Part shown: one piece after another, positions 11,871 through 24,600 of the stretch
Numbering within the stretch: the first letter of the stretch is position 1
How the letters are laid out: every line of letters starts with the position of its first letter
NCBI GenBank assembly: GCA_963556695.1
Contig: CAUWAG010000004.1
Coordinates: forward strand, 4,154,001 to 4,218,000
DNA: 64,000 nucleotides
Direction of reading: 5' to 3'
DNA from: Anthostomella pinea
Taxonomy: Eukaryota; Ascomycota; Sordariomycetes; Xylariales; Xylariaceae
Translations under genes and position numbers: made by a program
Notes under the pieces: model-generated
The model's input: the letters and a program-made list of their open reading frames with translations, nothing else
What the model was told of the DNA's origin: nothing
The model's database searches: none

Positions 11871-13686
11871 ATGGTGTTCTTTGTAGACCTCGATGAGGAA
11901 GGCGAACCGCCGCAGACCTCGCATCACTATGGCCGCGACGCCGATTGGAATGTGGACAGGGCGAAGGAGCAGCAACGACAAGAGCAACTGGCCCTCGCGA
12001 ACGGCGCCACCGCAGCCCCGGACGGCAATGACCTGGGGGGACAACAGCAGGCCGCCGACGAACATGACCGCGAGCGCGAGAATCCGAATCTGAATGGAAT
12101 GACGGAGGCTCTCGGACGCTATCCGTAGGCATGACCGCAACCTACCTACCTACCTCACCTTGCACATTCGTCTCTCGTACTTTCGGCCCTTGGCCTGTCT
12201 ACTTGCCTGCTATTATGTGTCTATCTGCACTGCAGCGGATGTAGTCCGGATGGCAGGGGTAGTAGTCACAACAGCACAAGGGCCGCAAAGAAGAAGAAGA
12301 AGCTGACACGGGCTCATCGCCCACCTGCAGGATCGTCATGGCGATCGCCTCGTCGCTCGACCTCAACACCCTCGACAACCTATCGCGGACCTGCCGCCAG
12401 GTGCGGGAGAGCTTGTTGCAGCATCGCTCGCCTCTCGTCACCCATACCCTGCACTGCGCCAACGAGGACGTCCCCATCGACCCGGGCGACACCTTCCGCT
12501 ACCGCGCCCGCGCGGGCAATTGGTTCTACATGGAGGATGGCCGCACGGGGGACTATAGCGGAAAGAGCGGGAGCTGCGCGCGCGATATGGTGGCCGAGTG
12601 CCGTCGGTGCGCGAGAGTCGTGTGTCGGGTAAGCTAGCTCCAGTCCCAGGAAGCAGGTCGTGCTCGAAGGAAATGTGGCTTGTCCGTGACTGACGCTGGG
12701 TTTGCTACACACAGAATTGCGCCATCAAGCCGCCGGCCCCGGCCGTATTCCGCGACCGACACCGCCGGTTATGCATCCCGTGCACAAAAGCGCTGCTTGG
12801 AACCCTCGCCAAACCACCCCTGCGGCCCGATACGCACGTCGATGCCGCGGTGATGCGGCGTGCGGTGTGTACTTGCGCTAGCGAGGGCGTATGGCTCTGT
12901 CAGCCGTGCGGGAGAAGTATGAGGGGTGCGGACCAGGACTACAAATCGTGCGCTCTCCCCTTTCCCTTCTCCGCCTTTCCCTTCTCTGCCTTTCCCTTCT
13001 CTGCCTTTCCCTTCTCTGCCTTTCCCTTCTCTGCCTTTCCCTTCTCTGCCTTTCCCTTCTCTGCCTTTCCCTTCTCTGCCTTTCCCTTCTCTGCCTTTCC
13101 GCTCTCGACATCGTGCATCACGGTAAAACAAAGCTAAACGGTGACGACTATACACAGGATTTGGAAGTGGCGCAACCAATACGGCGAGGTCCTCGGCGGT
13201 CTGGGCACAGGCATCGGCGAGGGCGACCGCGGCGTCATCTGTGGGCGCGAAGAGGCATGCTGCGGCGCCAAAGGCCGCGAGCAGGAAACCGACTGCGACG
13301 CGGCGGATGCACGGAACAACACGTCGACGACGACGTCCTCACCGTGGTCCAGCCCGCCCCTGTCGCTCGCCGGGTCGCCGCCGCAGGCAGCGCACCATTC
13401 CTCCTCCCATTCGTCCCTGGTGGCGGCAGAGCGGCGGACGCCGAGCCCCCAACTGCGGCCGGGATACGCGCGCCACGAGATCGAGGGGATAGGCGGGGTG
13501 GTCAAAACCAAACTGGTGCGCATGATGCGCGTGGGCGCGTGCGTGCCTGAGTGGGAGGACGAAAAGAATAAGGGGGAGATCCTGGGACGGGAGGTCTCGG
13601 GCCGGAGTCGCAGTTGGTGTGGGTGGTGCTGGCGAGTGATTCCGGGGATGAATGACTTGGAAGCAAAGGGGAAGACTTCTAGTTGA
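11871..13686 (+). CDS. F-box-like Cys-rich protein
   Basis: The proposed exons are 11871-12124, 12331-12628, 12715-12947 and 13158-13686, giving 437 residues with phases that fit at all three junctions. After an acidic, Gln-rich N-terminus, exon 2 starts a short F-box-like helix pattern (PIVMAIASSLDLNTLDNLSR). A Cys-rich region follows, with CRRC, CRNC, CIPC, CTC and CQPC pairs that look like zinc ligands. The most conserved part spans the last junction (YKS-IWKWRNQY, then LGGLGTGIGEG); I recognise it from unnamed fungal F-box-type proteins. Introns 1 and 3 are long for this genome (206 and 210 nt). Intron 3 has an unusual donor (GTGCGC) and is mostly a 15-bp repeat array. A role as substrate adaptor of an SCF ubiquitin ligase is inference. 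Confidence 0.7.
12961..13095. repeat. 15-bp pyrimidine-rich minisatellite inside an intron
   Basis: There are nine consecutive units of TTTCCCTTCTCTGCC, the first with one change, followed by a degraded unit. The array lies wholly within the third intron (12948-13157) of the F-box-like gene. It makes open frames in all reading frames, which are artefacts. Confidence 0.97.
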
Positions 13687-14108
13687 GTAAGCTGGGCTGG
13701 GTATATCAGGCATCTTGGCAGGAGATGGAAGCATTCATGATGACGGCGTTTGAGAGTGTTGGTTTTGAGTTGGTTGTTTTTATACAAAATAATTATGTAT
13801 GGCCATGTTTTCCATCGTCTAGCATATGTGATGGTAGCAACAAATTTGATATACAGGAATCATATGGGGTGGGAGATTCATCTGATGGTGGATAGTTGTC
13901 CTTCCCCCTCAGCGCCGTATCGGTTTATGCTAGATGTGTCCAACTCCTTCGAAATGCTTGAGGCATGCCCGTGATGTACAGTTGATTCGTTCTCTTACAC
14001 TTCCGTCCCTACACGTCTTTAGTCTCTCCTATCTTCCCCCTTAACGATCGACCCTCCTGACCAGACGCTCCATTCGCACCATCACCCCATCAACCATCCG
14101 TAGCCGCC
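13687..14108. other. intergenic between convergent genes
   Basis: This holds 3' UTR sequence of the F-box-like gene and of MRPL20. No gene was seen. Confidence 0.5.
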
Positions 14109-14783
14109 TTATATAGCGCCCTTGAACAGCAACGCCTTCCGCTTCTTCCTCTCCTCCCGCGCCCCCGACCGTATGGGACCCCACCGCGCCTTGATGGCCT
14201 CGAGCCGCTCCCTCTCCTGGGCCTTGTGCTCTGGGCCGGCCTTGCAGCACATCATGATGAACAGATGCGAGCACTTGTACCTCTCGGCCAGCTTCTGCAC
14301 GCTCCACTTGGCCGGGTCCTCGGCGCGCAGCGTGCGCATCTCGTCGACCTGCTCGCGCGTCACGTTGTACATCTTGGGCGCGCCCTCCCTCTTGGTCGAC
14401 GGCGGCGGGAGGTTGTTGGCGTTGGCGGAGGGCCCAGAGAGGTCGGCGGACGAGCGGATGAGTTGCGTCAGGTTCGCCTGCCGGCGCGGGTCCGTCTTGG
14501 GCAGGAACTTGAAGGGCGTGTGGTAGACCGACGGCGCGGCCGAGGGCGGGTTGTAGATTATGTGGCTCTCGCCCTCGCGCGGCGTCAGGAAGTCCGGGTG
14601 CGGCGGGATCTTGAGCATCTTCTTGGTGCGCGAGGTTGTGGACTGGTGCCGGCGGCCTGTCGCTGCTGCTACTATCGATCGCGTGAAGGGGGACGTGGAA
14701 GAAGACATGGCGGATGCGGTTGCGGTGGTGGTGGTTGAGCTTGAGAGGCTGCTCAGCGGCCGCAGGAGGTGCCGCGTCTCCAT
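14109..14783 (-). CDS. MRPL20: mitochondrial large-subunit ribosomal protein mL58 (L20)
   Basis: This is a single exon of 224 residues from ATG 14783 to TAA 14109. The N-terminal ~45 residues are rich in Ser, Thr, Arg and Ala with few acidic residues, as in a mitochondrial targeting peptide. The body has the family signature TKKMLKIPPHPDFL, then IIYNPPSAAPSVYHTPFKFL, and a basic C-terminus that includes a conserved ARWGPIR element. It is a fungal-specific component of the 54S mitoribosome. The length agrees with the family. No intron is needed. Confidence 0.9.
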   Translation of the reverse strand: METRHLLRPLSSLSSSTTTTATASAMSSSTSPFTRSIVAAATGRRHQSTTSRTKKMLKIPPHPDFLTPREGESHIIYNPPSAAPSVYHTPFKFLPKTDPRRQANLTQLIRSSADLSGPSANANNLPPPSTKREGAPKMYNVTREQVDEMRTLRAEDPAKWSVQKLAERYKCSHLFIMMCCKAGPEHKAQERERLEAIKARWGPIRSGAREERKKRKALLFKGAI

Positions 14784-17112
14784 GTTGGTGGGCGGCAGCT
14801 CGAGGGCGATTTGAGAATTGGAGATAGGACTTGTAGGAGAGGTATATTAAGTCGGAAAGGGCGGTTTGGCTTGATTGGATTTGGAGCTCAGGGACTTGGT
14901 GTTGAAACGGTCGGCGATCCATGATAGCTTCAACTGAACGGGACTGCAAATTTCCACGCTAATCGCGGAGGTACAGAAGACCCGACTCCCGACGCTCAGG
15001 AGATGGCCCGAGTGGGGCCGCTGGGGTGCACCTGCACTGTGCAGCCCGAGCCCGGATGTCTCCATGTAAGTTCGTGGGTCACGTGCGACTCCAGCTCATC
15101 AGGCCCCGGACCTGCACTTTCCTGCAGTAGCGTCCGTCGGGTTGGACCCCTAAAATGCCGATGTCCTCAAGTCTCGAGAGCACCAGTTTTGGCTGTCGGA
15201 TTGACAGGATTTCTCCAGCGACGAGATATGATTGGGAAGAAGCGGTTCTGTCTGAACGGAAGGACACTTCGAGACACCTAGGAACCGAACTCCAAATGGC
15301 ATGTCCGACGTGCCGTGCCGCACACCTCCAGCTTGCACTCCGTCCCAATCGAATCGAGACGACTACCCCTCAATGTGACGTAACGTCCGGACGAGCTGGA
15401 GGTTTCATGTGGCACATGGCGTTCATGTCGTGATAGTGCTGATCAACATTGAACCTCCCGTCAAGCCCATGAGCTGTCATTTCTGCCGGGTTGCCTTCTG
15501 GCTGGCTCCTCTAATCCCATCTTGTTTCAACACACATATTCCTCCTTGCGTCCAGGCCACCTACACCCATTGGCTGTATTGCCCGCCGAAGATGACATCA
15601 AGTGGTGCGTCGGGACGGGATGGGATGGGATGGGCATTCTCAGAGTTTCTGATAGCTGGTCAGCGCGTGTCTTCATGGATTTGAACTGTCAGCGTTCGTC
15701 ACTGTCAGCGGCTGATGCTGAGACCCCAGGCGGGCAGGCGGGCAGGCGGCCTGGCTGTGGAAGAAGCAGAGCTGTTGAATGCCTCTATTTTCAGCATCGT
15801 TAGAGACATCTGCTATTGCATCGCATTGATTCATGCGCTGCTGTCGGGGCTTGAGTAAAGATGCTTGTCAGTTGTCAGTGTCGCACTACCACACCACGCC
15901 CGGTTGCTGAACTTCCATGTTTCCATTCTACCGGTAGCAACATCATTCCCGTCCAGCCGTCCTGCCGTCCCACCCTCAAACAGGGAAGAATGGTCGATCT
16001 TCAGGTGTCATCTCCAGGAATCGGGCTGTAGGCTGCCGCCCGTCAGAACTGGACACTTGTCGAGCCCGATCCTTCATTAATGGCATGTGCTATCATGGCA
16101 CTTACAAGCCCCGTCCTCACTGAATAACCTGTCCGCACTTCACCTTCACTCATCGCAACAACACTGAACAATTCCCTACCTGGCTTGGCCTAACAATAAG
16201 CCGTGGCTTACGGTGTTTCCGTCGAATAGTCGCATGCACAAGCGTCTTTTAATATTTGAAGGTAGTGCTTGACCGAGCAAGATAACCCACCCAGCAGATT
16301 AAGGGTCGTTCGGCTTGCACTTACTACGCCTATTCGACTTATTACTAATTATTCACTACCCCATCTCAGTCCATCTACGGCGACTATTGGCGTACGTCAG
16401 TTGTATGCGCCTCGGGCTTTATTTACGACCCGAGGAGTCTGGCTGGACAGCGAAGGAGAACTCCATCCCTCGTCACCTTGTCTCACGGGCTTTCTAGGTC
16501 AAATTGCATCGCGGACTACCTACCCTGACAATCGACGCCGCCGTCATCTCTGTCTCCTGCTATTTATGCAAACCCACTTCCCGTCCAAAGTGGTCGACAG
16601 CCTAATCGCACCCGCCTCCTGCTGTCGTCGTACGCGCGTTGCACCAATCGATCGTCAGCAGTGTTGAAAGAAAAGATTCAGGGTCTAGCTGCGGCCTGCG
16701 CACGTGCGTCAGCTCGCATTTCAGCTCTTAAGACTTGCGGTGGCAGCCTGGACAAATAGCAGCAGCAAGAGGTGCAGTACCTTCTGCTGCAGCTCGTCAA
16801 TTCTCCAATCCGAGTCGAGTGCCTTCCGAGTCGCTTAGGTCGACGAGGGTAAGTGCCTCTCTACATTGACTGGCAGACTGCGGCCGGATCTCTTTTCGTC
16901 ACGAGCCTTGTCTGTTTTGCCAGATTTTGCTCCCAACACCACCTTACGATCGTCTCATGCCGATGGTGGGCAGCTGATAATCGTGTTGCCTCGGTGTCTA
17001 CGGACCTGTTTTTTTGGACCCTTGCTGATCGGCCACCTGCATCTCCAGACATCCATCATCAGTCAGCTTTGCCTACGCACCGCTCCAGTCCATCCTCGTC
17101 CCATACGCGATC
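14784..17112. other. 2.3-kb intergenic region, no gene supported
   Basis: Promoters of the divergent MRPL20 and Ser/Pro-rich genes lie at the two ends. Small simple repeats occur: GGGATGGGATGGGATGG near 15617 and CGGGCAGG repeats near 15731. No open frame has recognisable content. Confidence 0.5.
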
Positions 17113-18183
17113 ATGAGCCTTGCAACAGCAGCTGCTATAAAGAGCAGTCAGCCTTCCACAGGTGAATCAACGCCTACCACAACAGAACCCAACGAGATGG
17201 AGGCCGGAACCGATTCGGGCAAGGGCGATACCAAGCCGAAGAAACGGAGTCTGTTCGGTTTCGGGAAGAAGAAGACGGACGAGAAAGCCGCTGCCAAAAC
17301 CCCATCCAAGACAAAATCTGGACTCCCGAGTCCACCGAATACCCAAGACATAACACAGACTTCTGCGAAGCGATCGGCTACCACGTCGCCGGTACCTGTC
17401 GGTAGTCCCAATATGATACCATCCTCACCCCGAGGCCTCTACTCCTCGTCCCCCAGAATAAACTCGCCCGCTGGATCCCAAATCTTCGAGCGAAACGTTC
17501 AAGAAAGCGCCGTCATGCCCAATTCACCGGCGATCCCATCCCACATTCAAACGGAGGACCACATCCCTTCGGTCCTTGACGCCTCTTCTGAAGCCATTAC
17601 GAACGGCCATCTCAACCCCGACACAGTTGAGATTGTCACTCACAACTCGCACCAGCCAGCCTCTGTGACCGTAACCGGCGCCTCCCCATACGAAAGCGTT
17701 CCCGGCTCGGAGGATCTGGGAGCCTATTCAGACAGGGACGAAGCTGCTTCCAACTACGGATCTCTTGACTCGGCCGACGTACGACGCCTTAGCTTCATCT
17801 CATTTGCCGATGTCGTCCAGGCCGAGCATGGCCCTGGCATTGCCACGGGCAGTCGGGATTCGATGCACCTGGCCGGGTTGACGTCTCTCGCCTCCATGAG
17901 CGCCAATCGCTCGCCTTCGCCGATAAGGTCGCCCGTATCGTCGCAAGGACTAGAGTCATCCCCGCCACGCAGCAAGTCGGGATCCATCAAGGGGTTGAAC
18001 GGGTTGAACATGTCGCCCGTGCGGAGACCGCTGGGCAGCCCTGCATCTACTGAGCACAACCTCACCTCCAGTGGTGAACTGAACATTGAGACCATGTCCC
18101 AAGCACTGAGACGTACAGCTAGCACCGACTTCAGTGCGGCACGGAGTCTCCCCGTCAGCCCGATAGAAGGACCCTCTCGTTGA
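17113..18183 (+). CDS. Ser/Pro-rich hypothetical fungal protein
   Basis: This is one exon of 356 residues from ATG 17113. It is low complexity: a basic patch (KKRSLFGFGKKK, residues ~43-55) is followed by a long Ser/Pro/Thr-rich, probably disordered and phosphorylated stretch. One conserved-looking motif stands out (RRLSFISFADVVQAEH, residues ~226-242); I recognise it in unnamed proteins of other filamentous ascomycetes. There is a second Ser-Pro cluster near residue 270-320. The RRLS sequence resembles a PKA-type site. No catalytic domain is visible and the function is unknown. The frame and uniform codon use support a real gene. Confidence 0.75.
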   Translation: MSLATAAAIKSSQPSTGESTPTTTEPNEMEAGTDSGKGDTKPKKRSLFGFGKKKTDEKAAAKTPSKTKSGLPSPPNTQDITQTSAKRSATTSPVPVGSPNMIPSSPRGLYSSSPRINSPAGSQIFERNVQESAVMPNSPAIPSHIQTEDHIPSVLDASSEAITNGHLNPDTVEIVTHNSHQPASVTVTGASPYESVPGSEDLGAYSDRDEAASNYGSLDSADVRRLSFISFADVVQAEHGPGIATGSRDSMHLAGLTSLASMSANRSPSPIRSPVSSQGLESSPPRSKSGSIKGLNGLNMSPVRRPLGSPASTEHNLTSSGELNIETMSQALRRTASTDFSAARSLPVSPIEGPSR

Positions 18184-21100
18184 TCTGGGCCAGGACGACA
18201 GGAACCCCTGTCACGAACATGTCGGGTGTCCAAGGCAAGAAATGATGCTGTTTTCAGATATCGGAACTTTGCGTGCGTTATACTCCTGATTATTTCTTGG
18301 AACTGCGAAACCCATGGATACCGTTTGACACTTATTGTTTGACTTTTGGGAGAGAGGATTCGGACCGAGCGGAGGGCCAAGGTCTTGGGCACACGGAGTT
18401 GGGAAAGATCATGTGGATCAACAAGCTGGGCTCTCCTTTTACGTTTCCCACTGACGAAACACGAGCTGGCGGCGGAGACGCATCGGCTTTTCTATTCTTG
18501 ACGACTTTTTCCACTGGCTAAGCTGTGCTGTCACCCGGTGTTTCGAGGACGAGCGTTATTATGGGCTAGCCATATTTACGTCGCGGGCGCGATTATGAGT
18601 AAGCTCTTGTTATATCCTCCAGTACTCGATTCCCCCATTGAGCTTCATGGTTTCACATTGGATCAAACATAGTCACGGCTTTCCCCCATGCAATTCTTCT
18701 TGATTACGGACATCCCGTTATCTCGTGATCCGCCTCGAGGACCTATCTAGGTGCCGCGCATACATCAGACTCATCTCAAGCTGGAGTGATACAATATGTG
18801 CCCTGCCCTCATGCCTTGTCATAAATACACACCGTGGATAGCCTGTATATTACCACAGATCGGCGGCACCAATAGTCGTGGATGTAAGCAACCGCAAGAG
18901 CCTCTCCGTGTACATATACAGGGGCTTCCACGCCAGATCAGTACCGCATCTCCCTGCTGAACAAGGTTCGTGTTTACGTGCGACAACAGCAAATGAGCGA
19001 GTTTGATCTGCGCCGTTGACCTGACCTGATGACCAGGATAGGCCAGATGGTGAGGGGTCTCTGTGGCCTTGTACGTGTCTATGGACATGGCGATTGTATG
19101 TTTACGAATGCTAGCCACGGAAAGTTGATAGGCGTCGTCGGCTACGCCGGTACATGGATGAGGGTTCAAGCAACCAGAGATGGACGAATCATTCGGGTCC
19201 TTTCCACCTCTGCACATATCCATAATAAGCTTCCAGGTTTACATTGCTTAGGATCACGCTACGTTACTGGCTTCCGGCATGCGGGTTGGCCGGCTGTCTC
19301 TAGCATGTCTGCGCACGGTAGATGGCTTCTGACACCTGACGTTGAGTAGCAGCAATGCCAGCACTGGAAGCTAGCAAAGCTGACGTGAGACTTGGCTCAA
19401 CTAGAGCCCCCATCAGTGTCTATGGGGTAGAGGCAAGGCGGATTTAGTGTTGAGTCAGGTAACCTGACCGTCTGTCTGGCAACAACCTGACTCAAGGTAC
19501 GCGACAGTGCAAACAACTGTCGCGAGTGGCGAATTGGCGTCGGAAACAGGCAGTCATCGAGACACCAGACGGTTCCGTGATAGGCCGTTGCTGAGTTATT
19601 GGGATGTAAGAGACAGAGACATGCGTAAGCCCTAGCGACTAATCCCGAGGCGCGGATATGAAGTGGTTGCGTCGCATGCTTCTAGAACGGCATGTAAGCT
19701 GGCTGGCATGCGTCGACCTACCTGTCTTATGTACCTGGTTGGTTGCAGTCGAATGGGATGAAATTGCCCGAAAGGATGAACCAAGACTCAGATGACGTTT
19801 CAATATTTCGATACCGTACCATGTGGATGGGCCAATGGGCACGGCTCGTCGATTTTCCCAGAGCGGCAGCCGATGAGGCTATGAGATGAGAACTGTCAGT
19901 TCCAGTCATCTTGACGCGTGGTCTTTGGAGATGGAGGCCTGCTGTCCTGTGTGAGGAAATACGAGAAGATGACGGATCAGGCTTGAAGAGGGAGTATCCC
20001 GTCTTATTGGACGTACAAGTTAGGACAGAAACAAAGACGGCCATGTCGGCGAACGGTTTACCCAAATAGTCGAAACGAGATTGACCTCGAATCCTTTGTG
20101 GGTGCGGCAAATGAGAGCCCTGCTGACCTGTCTGTGCTGATGTCTAATACGGGATTCCACGTGTGACCCCTTCCCTCATCGACTTCACACTGAAGTCTGA
20201 CAGTCACAGCCCTTATTGTGACCGTTGTTAGCCCTTTTTCGAGGCCTCAGCTGATGTTCCAGGGCAGGCGAGTCTTCTCATCTGGGCAGCTAGGATGAGC
20301 TGGATGGATGAGTATTGTTCGACGTTGCTGCCACATGAGGCTGGCATGGGGCTGGCATGGAACCATCGGACGGTACCTGGGCTAGAGTGGGCTGTTGCAC
20401 CAGCTCACAGGTACCGAACGAGCATTGCTGGACCCCAGTCATGAGCTCCCCCAAATCTCCGCCCCATCAAAGCGATTGACTTACACCCCCTGTACTGGAC
20501 GTAAATATTTGCATGCGGACATGTTGTGGGGAGTACAAACGACACCGCAAAACATCACCTCTGGCCTGGCATGGACACTGGAAGCCCAGGGCCCCCGGCG
20601 GTGCAGGTGGGTTTGATGACTTCCAATCATTGCACGTGGCCGTGATTGACTCTATCCCCCAATCTTCTTTTACACTTCTCGAACATTTCATCTGTTGGAA
20701 CTTGTAATTTGTTGCTGCCCTTGCAATCGCCGACCCTTGGACTTGCTGCTTTGGTTCTTGTCTCCGCCTCTGCTTTCACCACTGGCATGTAGGCTCTTTA
20801 TCCCACACAATCCAGCCATACTCCCCCCCGGCCGCGATCGATGCCACCAACAGCGAATTGTTCGACCAGCCAACGGCCTGCTGCGGCGTCCCTCATTCGT
20901 CGTCTTGCTTCTCGTCGAATCCATGCTACCCGGTAGCTTTGCGCCCCAGACCAGCCCGAACCAGAGACGAACATCCAATCCGAGCCCCTCAGTGCCTGCA
21001 GACACCACAAAGAACACTCCGACACTCGCTGCACAAACCCAGTTGCCTGCATAGTCGCCGACGAGTCAAAACAACCACATAATACCCTACCTCAGCCCGC

Positions 21101-21633
21101 CTGACCGCCCCCCAATGCGCACAAGGCGAACTCTTGATCTTCTCTTCCCACGTGTCGTACAGTAGGCCGGAGCGAGCGAGTGCGCGGCCGGAGTGATAGT
21201 ATCTGCCCTGGGACATAACCTGTTCAGCCTAGAGCCGTTCACGCGAGGCGAGACTTCTCAAGCTGCTGTCGGTTCTCTGCGCCAGCCTCATCGGTAGCCT
21301 GCGTAGTGTGGTTTCCGCCGACAAAGGCCGAGTCTCACCCCAAGGTCACCTATGCACCTAGAATGCTCTCCCTCCGATGGCCGCTGCTGAACGACATGAT
21401 CCTTGCTGCTTGCCGTTTATGACAGACAAACTTTCCAGAGTTCTAGCTCTCGGTATCTCGCTGGGACAAGACGCGCATGGTTACCCCCCATACGCATACA
21501 CACACATCACAAACACCCACGACAGAAAGCGCCCTTGTTCCTAGCTGCGCGAAGCCGCCCAGCACTCAATGCCCATCCCTTCCGGGACACCACGCAGTCG
21601 AAACCAAGGCTGAGTGGTACCGGTCCGCCCGAG
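18184..21633. other. 3.4-kb intergenic region, no gene supported
   Basis: Short frames only. The right ~1 kb is C-rich and T-rich and must hold the promoter and a long leader of the RasGAP gene. An upstream non-coding exon there is possible. Confidence 0.5.
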
Positions 21634-24600
21634 ATGGAGGGAAAGACGAAGGGTGACCCGGACACCAGTCCGACGGATTGGCCACAGCTCGCATTCGGGG
21701 ATACGCTGTCACGAACCACGGCGAGGTTAGCCAGTAACATGCGCGCCAACTACAGGCCCAGTGCCAGCCTGCAGCACAAGAAGAACAGCATTCGCACCGT
21801 TACACCTGAACCAGCCGAGAATGGACACGCCCTGGTCGACACAAACGTTCCACAAGGGACCCGAGGCTACGGCACCACCTCGCCCCAGCAGACCTCGCCG
21901 CGGTCCATACCTGGCGGTGAAAGGCGGCGTCAGGGAATGGTATTCAATGATGCCTATGGCGAGTCGTTCGACAGCACCTCCTCGAGCCCGCCGCAACAAA
22001 GGACGGCGCTCAACAGGCAGCGCACGCATACCATGGATGGTGCCTTAGCTCCGCGACAACAGCCGGCTGCTTCGACAACCGACAGCAGGCATAGGGTAGG
22101 ATCTTTCTCCTCGTCGGGTTCTCAGCCGTTCACAGACATTGACATTCGACCCCCGCCACTCGAATCCGTTGGGTATCCGTCAGCATCTTCGAGGCAGTCA
22201 GATTTGAGGGTCGCCGTCTCGTCCAACAAAGAGAAAAGGTCGAGCAATCGGCGCTTAGTCAAGCGCGCGACTTCCCGTCCCACATCGCCTCTGATATCGC
22301 CCCCTCCATCCGTGGACTCGCTACCATTGCCGATACCGACAGACGATGCAAACAAGATCCTGCTCCTGATGAAGACCTTGTGCGGCCGGATGAGAGGGGA
22401 GGTCGAATATCAAAGCGACCCAAACGGCCCCTGGTATAGCGGAGTCTGCTACATCGACGAGGATAGGGGTAGTCTCTTGTTCGATCCCGGCCAGAATGGC
22501 CCATTCCATATTCCCATTGTTGGGGACCTTCGCGGCTGCAGGGTCCTCCCTGTTGGTAGCCGCGATACTGGGACCAAGTACTTGGAGCTTCTTGGTCAGA
22601 AAATGAACACCGAACTTCGACTACGGCCTCTGATAACGGATGAGCTCGACTTATGGCTGGCCAGCTTGCTCTGCTGGCAACAACTTCGGCCCGGCGGCGT
22701 AAGACTGTCCAATAATAGGGGAGGAAACGCTCCTGGTAATGTCAGACCCGAGGCAAGGAAAAGGGGTTCTTCGGCAGCCGCGTCTACGTCCAGGGACGCC
22801 GCCATCATAAAAGTTGGGAAGGTCATGTTGTGGGACAAAGGCGTAGCGACGTCGCCTCGCGCCATCGTGAAGCGACCGTCCACAAGAGATCTCCGCTCCG
22901 GGTCGACCTCCTGGAGAAGGGTTTCCTGCATATTGCAAGACAACGGAGAGTTTAAGCTCATGACGGAAAACGACGTAGCCGTCCTGTCCGTCATTGAGCT
23001 GCCTCAGCTGTCGCGCTGTGCGGTACAACAATTGGATAAGTCGGTCCTAGATGAAGAATATTGCATTGCCATCTTCCCCATCTATTCGTCTACATCTAGG
23101 CAGCTTTCTATATTCCGGCCCGTGTATATTGCCCTCGACTCCAGGGTACTGTTTGAGGTCTGGTTTGTCCTCCTGCGGGCATTTGCCATTCCCGACCTAT
23201 ATGGGCTTGAGGCATCCACGCATGAAGTCACCGAGGTCCGGGACTTTGATTCCCCCTTCAAAGGGCAGATGTTTCGTATGGAAAAGACCATCCAAGTCAG
23301 GGTGACGGAAGCCAAGATACGGAAACCGACGCAGCTGCCCGAACACCATGGAGGTCATACCAAGGAACGAGATGCCCTGATGGGCAATTATCTGGCCGAG
23401 GTCATACTCGATGGCGAAGTCCGAACCCGGACAACGACTCAAGCCGATACGAAGAATCCCTTCTGGCGCGAGAACGCTCATTTTACCGAGTTGCCTGCCG
23501 CGCTGCCATACCTTTCCGTCATACTGAAAAGAGTAGAGGGTAACCTGGAGAGCTTCAGTCATCAGCTGCAAGCCTCTCTAGGCCTGCCAAAGACAGGTAA
23601 CCTCACCGAGGTCACATGCGGATCTGTCGACATACCGTTGGACAAGCTGGAGCGCGCGAAGGACCACGAGCAATGGTTCCAAGTATACGATGAGCGGCAG
23701 GAGTCCGTTGCGAGCATGTTTGTCAAGGTGAACCATGACGAGCTCGTCGTCCTCACGAAACGGGACTACGAGCCTCTGACTGTGCTCCTTCACAAGTTCA
23801 GTATAGGCATGACCGGTCAGATCGCCCATGCTGTCCCTGGTCAAATGCGGAGACTCTCGGAAACCTTCCTCAACATCTTTCAGGTGTCGGGTTCTGCCAG
23901 CGAATGGTTGATGGCTCTTGTCGAAGAGGAGATTGACGGTATAGGGAGCCAGAACAGTATGAAAAGGTTGCGCTTCAGCCGTCGGATGAAGTCGAACGAT
24001 TCCTCCACCTCGGCGAACGACAGAGAGCTACTCGTCCGCGACATGGGCAAATCGTTGGCTGGAGAGGCCAATCTATTGTTTCGGGGCAACACCTTGCTTA
24101 CACAATCATTGGAGTTCCACATGCGACGTCTTGGCAAGGAATATCTCGAAGAGATCTTGACTGAAAAGATCTTTGAGATAAACGAGATCAATCCGGACTG
24201 CGAGGTTGACCCGAGCAGGATTGAAAAGCCTGACGACCTACAGCAGCATTGGAGCCAACTGGTGCAGCTCACGACCGAACTATGGGAGTGTATAGCTGCG
24301 TCTGCAACAAGACTACCCGCCGAGCTTCGACAGATTCTGAAGTACGTACGGGCGGTTGCTGAGGATCGATATGGTGACTTTCTCCGTACCGTCAACTACA
24401 CGAGTGTCTCGGGCTTTCTGTTCCTTCGATTCATCTGCCCGGCTATTCTCAATCCGAAACTGTTCGGGCTCTTGCGAGACAATCCACGCCCTCGAGCTCA
24501 GCGTACCCTTACGCTCATAGCCAAAGGGCTCCAAGCCCTGGCAAACCTGTCCAGTTTCGGAAAGAAAGAGGGCTGGATGGAGCCCATGAATAAGTTTCTG

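Noticed and set aside
12878..13137. Repetitive frames on both strands (KAEKGKAEKG, RRERQRRERQ)
   Set aside because: They are produced by the 15-bp array, whose length and lack of stops open every frame. It lies in an intron.
14041..14949. 302-codon minus-strand frame
   Set aside because: It is an out-of-frame shadow over the MRPL20 gene in GC-rich DNA.
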